Part shown: positions 1 to 5,635 of the stretch, one piece after another | Numbering within the stretch: the first letter of the stretch is position 1 | Layout of the letters: each line of letters begins with the position of its first letter | Assembly: GCA_937892155.1 (NCBI GenBank) | Contig: CALAUG010000085.1 | Span: forward strand, 1-5,635 | Reading direction: 5' to 3' | DNA: 5,635 nt | Source: an uncultured Bacteroidales bacterium | GTDB taxonomy: Bacteria > Bacteroidota > Bacteroidia > Bacteroidales > UBA1715 | The notes under the pieces: model-generated | Told to the model about the DNA's origin: nothing | The model's input: only the letters and a program-made list of their open reading frames with translations | Database searches by the model: none | Position numbers and translations under genes: made by a program

Positions 1-105
1 CCGATTCCGGCACGCCCAGTGCTCCCGGGTCTTCCTCGTACCAGCCGATCTCGCCGACCACGTTCGATGCGCTGAACGTCGGGTTTTCCACTCCCTTGCA
101 TACTT
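1..105 (-). other. GC-rich codon-usage segment, C-terminal side of the fragment
   Basis: The last part of the fragment switches back to GC-rich codons just after the early cysteine of module 22. By hand count about 25 of 32 codons end in G or C, and bases 1-60 are 41/60 G+C, compared with 24/60 in 121-180. The frame is continuous. The shift resembles the one at the opposite end of the window, suggesting that the gene outside the window is GC-rich and that the AT-rich modules form an inner block. Confidence 0.65.
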
Positions 106-712
106 CGGCAGGTGTGATGTTTGATGTTAGTATTGGACTTCCCGTACCAATGATTTCTATTGTAGCGGTCTTCTTTGGTCCTTCACATCCTTCGTTATAT
201 GTCAATCCTGTCAATGGTGTTGAATTGTATTCACTTACATAGTATGTATATTCACCTGGAATTGACAAGCTAGGTTGATATGTACCATCTGTAGATGTTT
301 TTTCGGCAGAAGCAGAACTTTCGTTTGCGTAAAATCTGAATTCTGACGTTGAACCATCTCTTTCCGACCAATTACCAGTTGTAGCTACCAGTGTCGGAAC
401 TTCCTCATAATTGCAGGCAGTTTCATCGGAAATTATAATACTTGGTATAGGACAAGGGACTATTTTTACGTTTGCCAATTCTGGTTCGCTGTAACAGCCT
501 CCTGCAGCACTGTATTGTCGTGCGTAGTAGTCTTTGTTAATTTCCTTATTAACAGCATCACCAGTACCCCAATTCTCTCCGTCACCTACTGATGTTGTTG
601 CCATTTCGTTGGCAAACCATTTTATAACCGCTCCGCTTTCTACTGTACTGGTAACTTTTACGGTTACAGGATTTTTCTGGCTAGTCATTGCATAGAAACC
701 TTCTGTTTCTGG
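1..712 (-). repeat. Three-module unit 7, cut by the window edge
   Basis: Module 20 (446-712) is Ig_7-like, with IKWFANE, DYYARQYS and GGCYSE. It lacks the early cysteine (SQKNPVTVKV in its place) and ends in IVPCPIPS (Cys 1714 and 1728). Module 21 (137-445) has TACNYEE, FRFYANESS, TYYVSEYNS and EGCEGP (Cys 1741 and 1817), with a long loop between the last two. Module 22 (1-136) is incomplete; it starts with an early cysteine (AEVCKG, residue 1846) and reaches IGWYEEDPG before the sequence stops, so it is more Ig_7-like than the third modules of units 5 and 6. The DNA turns strongly GC-rich within module 22. Confidence 0.75.
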
Positions 713-3700
713 TTTTGGAAGGAATGTCACGTTTATGGTTCTATCGGCTGTGTTGAAGCATCCTCGGCCATCGGTATATTCATATGTAATCGTATATTCA
801 CCGCTTGACTCACCATTTGCCTTTGTATTGAATACGCCTTGCGTGCTTATTGCAGACGCATCGCCAGTTATTGACCAACTACCATTGCCGCTGCCGTTCG
901 ATGTCCCGTTGCCGTCATCGCCTGGAGTTGCTGTTACTTCTACTTTTATAGAACCGTCTGTATAGCATACATCTTCACTTGTCTTTGTAAAGACTATTGT
1001 AGGGTTGCCATAGACTGTTGTCGTTACCTCGCTTTCTGGAGACCAGCAGTATTCACCGCTGACTGGTTCGTATGCTTGGTAGCGTACTTTGTATGTCGTG
1101 ATGCCTGCAGTTGATTTGCTGCTTTGAGTATATTCTGCAGTTGTTTCTGTGGAAGCAACCTCAGAACCATCCCATGCCCATGCTTTCACTGTTGCACCAG
1201 TTGCCGCCGTTGCTGTCATTGCAGGAATGGCATCGTCGCTCTGACAGACAGTTGCCGCAGTAATACTTGGAGCTGCCCAAGGACAATTAACTATAGTTAC
1301 TTTTTGTTCAGCCTTTTCTGATTCGCAGCCGTCAATTGTTTGGCTTACGTGGTAACTTTTTATTAATTCCATTTCTGGATCGTCGCCGCTCTTCCAAGGA
1401 TTGTCTGTGGATTTCTTTACAGTTCCATCGTACCAGTTGACAGATACGGATGTTTTCCCTGTTTCTATTGCTCCTGCCATCAAAGAAACTTCTACAGGTT
1501 TCGTTATGATTCCTATCCATTCCGTTGTTGTCGGAATTTCTGGATATTCAATTGTCAAATCGCCTTCTGCATAATTGGTGCAGTTTTTCGCATCTGTATA
1601 CGTGTATCGCATTGTGTATGTACCATCAACTTGTCCTGCAAATGAAGGATCTACTTCTCCTGAGGAAGCGTTTATACTTGTTGATGCGCCGTCAAGTGTC
1701 CATACACCGCCACTTGTTATTGTTGTAGAGCTTGTGCCGTTCGCAGTTGCAGAAACAATCGTTTTGCCTTGTGCGTAGCACATGTGTACGTCGTCAACAG
1801 TTATTTCTGGCAATGGATTAACTACAACTGTTACTTTTGTCTTTGGACTTTCGCACTGTTGGTTGCTGTTCTTTTCTGTTGCCCAGTATGACACATAGAA
1901 TGTTGTTGTCCCTGCCGTTGCACTTGAAACACCGTGGGCGTAATTAGACGTAGTAGTGCTGGTAATTTCTGTATTACTTTCATCGTACCAACTCCATTTG
2001 TCTGCATCGCCTGTTGTTGATAATGATGCAACCGAAGCACCTACTGTTCCAGAGAGGTCTGCCAATGTCTCATTTTGACATTGCTCATCACCAGTGACTG
2101 TTGGAGCCTCCCAAGGACAGTTTACTAAATTCAATATAACTTCAGAACGTTCACTTTCACAGGTATAATCATCTGTCTGACTTATATAATATGTTTTTGT
2201 ATACGATGATGCTGTTCCTACGGCAGTTTGTAGCGCATCTCTATCTGGGGTATACTCCGTCCCTGTACCAATAGAAGTTGTTGAATTTGAGGTTTCATAC
2301 CACGTCATTGCTGTACCCGTTGATGTATTGTTCCCCTTCAAAAATCCGTCACTGATATTTGCGATATCGTTTATTAGCCAGTTAAATGTACCGCCCGTAG
2401 GAGCTTCCATGAAGTGGGCTGTGGTTTCACTAGTAACGGTTGATTTACAAGTTGTTCCATCTGCGTACGCATCACTTGTAACAACGTATGTAAATGTCAC
2501 TTCTTCCTTGTCGCCCGAATAGTCGCCTGGCTGCCAGTTGAATCCGTTGATTGTACCGACACCGTCCGATGTAAGCACACCTGTTTGTGGCGTAACGGTT
2601 ACGGGCACTATCTCTGTCCCTTTGGCGCATATATTCAATGGACTTGATATTGATACACTTGGTGTGTCGACTACATGGATGGTTACTTTTGTGCCTGCAG
2701 ACCAGCATGAATGTGTTTTATCGTATTCTGCAACATAGTATGAAAAATCTTTTACTGCATTTACAGATTCTGATGGGTTGAATGTTGACGTCTTATCTCC
2801 TCCCGATAATATTTTGTCGTCACTCATAGTCCCACTAGTTCCCACAGGATCTATCGATAGCCATGAGATGTATGAGTCTGTTTCTTCTATGGTCGAAGCT
2901 GTATTTCTGGAAGCGGTTAATGTTTGGTCCTTGTCTTCGTCTCCGAGACATACGAATATGTCGCTTGAAACTGGCGCCAACGCCTCACATGCTGATACTA
3001 CAACTGTCGCTATTGTGCTGTCGCTGTAGCAATTGCCACCATTCACCACACGATATTCGCGTACGGCAAATTTATACGAACCAACAGGGGTAGTTGCAGA
3101 TACTCCCATGTCGTATGTTGATCCTGAAGCTTTCACGCTGCCTCCGTTTTCAGGCATCCATTCTAGAATGTCACCAGTTGTCGTTGCCGTAGCAGTCAGT
3201 TCGCTAGAACCAGTAACAGTCCCACTATTAATTAATACGGTAGGCGTTGAACCAACCGTTGGAGCGTTCACTTTTACAACTTCGGTAGAAGCCGTTGCCA
3301 CGTTTTGGCATTTATATATATCTGTGTAGGTATAGCTTATTTCATTGGCTCCAACTGTTTTTTCTGTTGGATTGAATGATGCACTTGTTGATGATGCTGT
3401 ACCTGTCCATATACCTTCACCTCCTTCAGGAGATACTGTCGTTGTTAAATCTACAGCTGCACTATTGTAACACATTTCTGTTGGTGCTGTAATGTCAACT
3501 GTTGGCAATGCGTGTACTGTTACGTCGTCGGTTGCCGATGCAACGCAGCCATTTTTATCAGTATAGGTCATTGTTATCGTATATGTTTTTGCCGCATTTG
3601 CTGTTGGGTCAAATTCACCAGTCGAGGCATTTATAGAACCTCCATTGTTTATTGTATAATTTAAGCTTCCACCATTCGATGTGCCGGTTGTTGTCATTGT

Positions 3701-5635
3701 TACCAATGAGCTGTTATTGCCACTTATGCAGACATCTTCATTACTTACTGTTACTGTAGGAGTTGGCAGAGCAAAAACTTCTACGTCTGTTTTTATCTGG
3801 TCGGCAACACATCCCTTGTCACTTGTGAAATCGTATGTGATTTCGTGTACATTTGTACCTGCTGTTGATGGTTTAAAAATTGCACTATATTCACTTGCTT
3901 TGGTTACATCACCAGCAAAGGTACCTATACCAGTTGTTCCTGTCGGCGATATTGTTACTTGTAGTGTCTGTTCTGTTTCGTTGGATACACATTTATCCTC
4001 TAATTCATTGCTAAAAGAAGCAATAGGTTTAGGGTTAACAAGTATGCTTGCATCTCCTTCGCCCTCGCAACCGTTCTCATCGGTAACTTTGACCGCTACG
4101 GTATACGTTCCTGCTGCTGCGGTATTTTTGAATACTGGTGTCGCAGTACTTGTACTATTGAACTCTGTAGCCGCAGTTCCCGACCATTCCACGGTTTTGT
4201 ACGTATCACCTAGCGAAACGTTGATGGCAGTACCTTCACAGACTTCTCCGTCGTTACTTAATGTTATAGTTGGATATAACTTGTCAAGTACCGTGACGCT
4301 TACCGAAGATCTAGTTGCACTTTCACACCCGTCAATAACCTGACTCACATAATACAAATAGCCTGTAACAGGGCTTGCTGTACTTGGTGTTGGTGCCATA
4401 GTACTTGCTGTTCCACCAGTTGCGTTTGTGCCGTACCAATTTAGTGTTGCACCAGTTGCCGGTGTTACGTAGTTATCGAGACTTTCGCTCACTGCGTTCA
4501 AACATTTTGAGAAGGCCGTTGTAGCTGGGGCTTCCGGAAGGGGTTTGATTACCACGTCTTTGCTTACTTGTACTGCTTTACAACCTTTTGCACTTGTATA
4601 GTCGTATGTTACAGTTCCACTTGTGGTTCCACTGTATGTTGCACTAGTCTCGCTTGTGCTACCAACATTCGTGCTCCATGTGTATGTACCACCTGTCGAA
4701 GGATCGGATGTTACTGTGGCGGTAATGTTCGTGCTTTCGCCTGAACATACAGCAGTTGGATTACTTAATATAACAGTTGGTGTAGGATATACTGTGAACG
4801 ATTTCGTTGCACTACCTTTACATTTATTTTCATCAGTTACATCAACTTGTATGGTATATGTCTTTACAGATGTCACATTTTCTGCTGTGAAAGTAGGGCT
4901 TTTTAACGTTAAATCATCGTAGTCACCACCAGTTAGGTCTGTCCAGGTTACTATCGCAAAATCTTGAGTTAGGCTGATTTTTGTTTCGTCTCCAGGGCAA
5001 AGTTCGTCTTCTGATATGGTTATTGATGGAGTTAAATTTGAGTTAACTGTAACAGTTAATTTCGCACGGTCGCTCTCGCAGCCATTCAGTTTCTGGCTCA
5101 CATAATAATATGTCTTGTTTGTTGTACCAACGGCTGTACTTGGAGTTGGTGCACTTGTTGATGCTGTTCCACCAGTTGCATTTGTACCGTACCAGTATAA
5201 TGTTGCTCCCGTCGTTGCTGTTGCCTGCAATGCATCGGCTGCAGCCTTTTCGCAGTACGATACATCTTGTGGAGTCGGCGCTTCCGGGATGCCGTAGAAT
5301 GTCACCTTTATCGTCTTCGGTTCGGCAACGCAACCATCGCCGCTCGTATAACCAAGCGTCACAGTGAACTCCTTGTCCGCATCTACCTCGTTGCTTATCG
5401 TGACACTGCTGCCGCTGCCGCTTATGCCGTCGCCCGTCCACGTGAACTCACCGTCGCCAGCATCGCTCACCGTTGCGGTCAGTGTTATCGACTCGCCCGA
5501 GCATACCGCACTCTTGTCGGAGGTCAGCGTCTTGATTACAGGCTTCTCGTTTATCGTCACCGTCACTGGTGTTGCCGGGGCGCTCGTACATTTGTTAAGA
5601 GTTGCAGTCAGGCCGTATTCGCCGCTCTCGTCAGG
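1..5635 (-). CDS. Giant multi-module Ig-like/PKD-like surface protein, internal fragment
   Basis: One frame read from base 5635 downward stays open across the window (1,878 codons plus one base), with no stop and no recognisable start, so both ends of the gene lie outside. Residue 1 here is the codon at 5633-5635. The translation is a tandem array of about 22 beta-sandwich modules. PKD-like ones carry an early VCxG-type cysteine and a late YTDxNGC-type motif. Ig_7-like (CHU_C-associated) ones carry a central WYG or WYD, then YYVSQ and GCES. The chain is rich in Thr, Ser, Gly and Val, and I see no transmembrane segment, signal peptide or enzymatic motif. The first Met is at residue 413. Related proteins are exported, typically by the type IX system of Bacteroidota, and act as stalks or adhesins; localisation and adhesion are inferred here. 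No binding partner can be named. The open frame, domain assignment and strand are strong; the exact role is unknown. Confidence 0.95.
713..1534 (-). repeat. Three-module unit 6 with Cys-Pro-Trp junction
   Basis: Module 17 (1271-1534) is Ig_7-like, with VNWYDGT, SYHVSQ and DGCESE. It has Lys-Pro-Val-Glu-Val where the early cysteine strand would be, and ends in VNCPWAAP (Cys 1437 and 1451). Module 18 (1001-1270) has TVCQSDD, WAWDGSE, TYKVRYQAYE and EYCWSP (Cys 1464 and 1530), paralleling module 15. Module 19 (713-1000) is PKD-like, with DVCYTDG and YTDGRGC (Cys 1557 and 1626), and carries a flexible Gly/Asn/Ser/Asp loop at residues 1572-1586 ahead of its core Trp. Linkers are YGNP and LPKP. Confidence 0.8.
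1535..2401 (-). repeat. Three-module unit 5 with Cys-Pro-Trp junction
   Basis: Module 14 (2105-2401) is Ig_7-like, with MTWYETSNS, KTYYISQ and YTCESE. It lacks an early cysteine and ends in VNCPWEAP (Cys 1159 and 1173). Module 15 (1808-2104) has EQCQNE, WSWYDES, TFYVSYWATE and QQCESP (Cys 1186 and 1261). Module 16 (1535-1807) is PKD-like, with HMCYAQG, GVWTLDG and YTDAKNC (Cys 1286 and 1352). The VNCPW junction and the following Ala-Pro recur almost unchanged in unit 6; at DNA level the two junctions lie near 2104-2125 and 1269-1290. The match in module order and junction sequence supports descent of units 5 and 6 from one ancestral triplet. Confidence 0.8.
2402..3262 (-). repeat. Three-module unit 4, first with a relocated cysteine
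   Basis: Module 11 (2975-3262) is Ig_7-like but divergent (LEWMPENGG, YKFAVREY). It has no early cysteine; its two cysteines are GNCYSD (869) and SACEAL (883), 13 residues apart. Module 12 (2660-2974) has FVCLGDE, SYISWLS, FSYYVAEYD and HSCWSA (Cys 896 and 977) and is long at 105 residues. Module 13 (2402-2659) has NICAKGT, GFNWQPGDY and TTCKST (Cys 1003 and 1063). This is the most degenerate member of the second triplet type; membership rests on the order of module types, the cysteine pattern and the unit length (861 bp between late cysteines of modules 10 and 13). Confidence 0.7.
3263..4024 (-). repeat. Three-module unit 3 (three PKD-like modules)
   Basis: Module 8 (3758-4024) has DKCVSNE and FTSDKGC (Cys 549 and 609). 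Module 9 (3503-3757) has DVCISGN and YTDKNGC (Cys 636 and 697), with a predicted mid-domain turn INNGGSINASTGEFDP. Module 10 (3263-3502) has EMCYNS, GIWTG and YTDIYKC (Cys 722 and 776). Linkers are ALPTP, HALPT and NAP. Unlike the flanking units, none of the three has the WY/YYVSQ/GCES signature of the Ig_7 type, so this looks like a homogeneous PKD-like stretch between the two kinds of triplet. The late-cysteine spacing from unit 2 (759 bp) keeps the same overall unit length. Similar domains in Bacteroidota act as spacers; I cannot assign a binding function. Confidence 0.75.
4025..4777 (-). repeat. Three-module unit 2, paralogous copy of unit 1
   Basis: Module 5 (4538-4777) is PKD-like, with AVCSGES and YTSAKGC (Cys 297 and 352). 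Module 6 (4271-4537) is Ig_7-like, with FSKCLNA, NWYGTNATGGTAST, YYVSQ and DGCES (Cys 378 and 437). Module 7 (4025-4270) is PKD-like, with EVCEGT, VEWSG and VTDENGC (Cys 466 and 523). Each module matches its counterpart in unit 1 better than its neighbours, which points to duplication of the whole triplet rather than of single modules. The best-conserved stretch is the middle of module 6, where the protein shares YGTNATGGTAST with module 3 followed by APTPSTA. The DNA has diverged at many third positions, so the duplication is not very recent. Confidence 0.85.
4778..5539 (-). repeat. Three-module unit 1 (PKD-like, Ig_7-like, PKD-like)
   Basis: Module 2 (5288-5539) is PKD-like, with AVCSGES early and YTSGDGC late (Cys residues 45 and 102). 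Module 3 (5027-5287) is the clearest Ig_7-like domain, with SYCEKA, then ATLYWYGTNATGG, KTYYYVSQ and NGCES (Cys 128 and 186). Module 4 (4778-5026) is PKD-like, with ELCPGDE and VTDENKC (Cys 213 and 272). Linkers are short and proline-rich (IPEAP, YPTP). The unit is homologous in order and register to unit 2: the early cysteines of modules 2 and 5 are exactly 756 bp apart, as are the WYGTNATGG segments of modules 3 and 6. An 18-nt block is identical at 5162-5179 and 4406-4423. Module 2 is markedly GC-rich, while modules 3 and 4 shift towards AT-rich codons. Confidence 0.85.
5288..5635 (-). other. GC-rich codon-usage segment, N-terminal side of the fragment
   Basis: Codons here favour G or C at the third position (ACG, GGC, AGC, GAG, GCG). 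By hand count about 54 of 77 codons of module 2 end in G or C, against about 25 of 78 in module 9. Bases 5401-5460 are 40/60 G+C, while 2161-2220 are 18/60. The change fades through module 3, close to the module 2/3 linker. The reading frame is continuous across it, so this is a compositional boundary within one gene and not a gene boundary. Confidence 0.7.
5540..5635 (-). other. C-terminal tail of a truncated Ig-like module (module 1)
   Basis: Residues 1-32 are the last strands of a module whose beginning lies beyond the window. The late cysteine is at residue 16 (NKC, codon 5588-5590), followed by a Val/Thr strand ending in the linker NEKP. The pattern Gly-Glu-Tyr-Gly-Leu-Thr before the cysteine is typical of the penultimate strand of such domains. 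The module type cannot be decided from this piece. Confidence 0.7.

Noticed and set aside
735..965. A short plus-strand frame, along with others around 1124-1321, 1525-1778, 2328-2738, 2778-3329 and 4623-4922
   Set aside because: All are antisense to the modular gene, contain no recognisable domain, and overlap one another in several frames; they are shadows of the repeat-rich coding sequence.
3681..4343. A 220-residue plus-strand reading frame beginning with ATG
   Set aside because: It lies antisense to modules 6-9 of the continuous minus-strand frame. Its sequence is Val/Leu/Ser-rich without recognisable domains, which is what the reverse complement of Thr- and Val-rich repeat codons gives. 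No convincing ribosome binding site was seen.
5043..5441. A 132-residue minus-strand frame beginning with ATG
   Set aside because: It is in a different register from the real frame and gives an Arg/Cys/Asn-rich, domain-free product overlapping clear PKD-like and Ig_7-like modules 2 and 3.
4025..5539. CRISPR array or intergenic repeat family
   Set aside because: Repeat units are about 750 bp, coding, diverged and in frame; there are no short identical repeats with regular spacers.
1..5635. Broken gene or frameshift at the composition changes
   Set aside because: Cysteine codons of all modules fall in one register from end to end, and no stop interrupts the frame.
1..5635. Calcium-binding RTX, cadherin, Rhs/YD or dockerin repeats
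   Set aside because: No GGxGxDxxx nonapeptides, cadherin DxNDN motifs, YD-repeat pattern or dockerin duplicated loops were found; the WY/YYVSQ/GCES and VCxG/NGC signatures fit Ig_7-like and PKD-like modules better.
1..5635. Internal promoters, terminators or RNA genes
   Set aside because: The whole window is coding. AT-rich patches that look like promoter elements are explained by Ile, Tyr, Lys and Asn codons, and no stable hairpin with a T-tract or tRNA-like fold was recognised.

Overview
The window lies entirely inside one very large gene on the minus strand. Read from base 5635 down to base 1, a single frame stays open for 1,878 codons with no stop, and neither the start nor the end of the gene is present. 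The product is a Thr/Ser/Gly/Val-rich chain of about 22 tandem immunoglobulin-like beta-sandwich modules of 80-105 residues. They are a mixture of PKD-like modules and modules resembling the CHU_C-associated Ig-like family (Ig_7 type). Such giant extracellular proteins are typical of Bacteroidota, where they usually end in a type IX secretion or gliding-type C-terminal sorting domain; that end lies outside the window. The family, module style and moderate GC suggest a Bacteroidota member, probably Bacteroidales. This is inferred from protein style, because no marker gene is present.

Layout in the direction of translation (high to low coordinates): the tail of one module (5540-5635) is followed by seven consecutive three-module units. 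Units 1 and 2 (4778-5539 and 4025-4777) are copies of one PKD-like / Ig_7 / PKD-like triplet, in register at 756 bp. Unit 3 (3263-4024) is three PKD-like modules. Units 4-7 (2402-3262, 1535-2401, 713-1534, and 1-712, which is cut by the window edge) repeat a longer triplet. Its first module has lost the usual early cysteine and instead carries a cysteine at its C-terminal edge, often as Cys-Pro-Trp.

Three features stand out. Every one of the 20 complete modules has exactly two cysteines. The four modules without the early cysteine all have a replacement with identical spacing (C-x13-C). Base composition is mosaic: both ends of the window are GC-rich, with third-position GC of about 70-78% by hand count, while the AT-rich core sampled at one module gave about 32%.

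I see no RNA gene, promoter, terminator, mobile element, CRISPR array or second gene. Short ATG-initiated reading frames in other frames on both strands are shadows of this repetitive gene. I find no evidence of a multi-gene system; the interest is in the architecture of this one surface protein.
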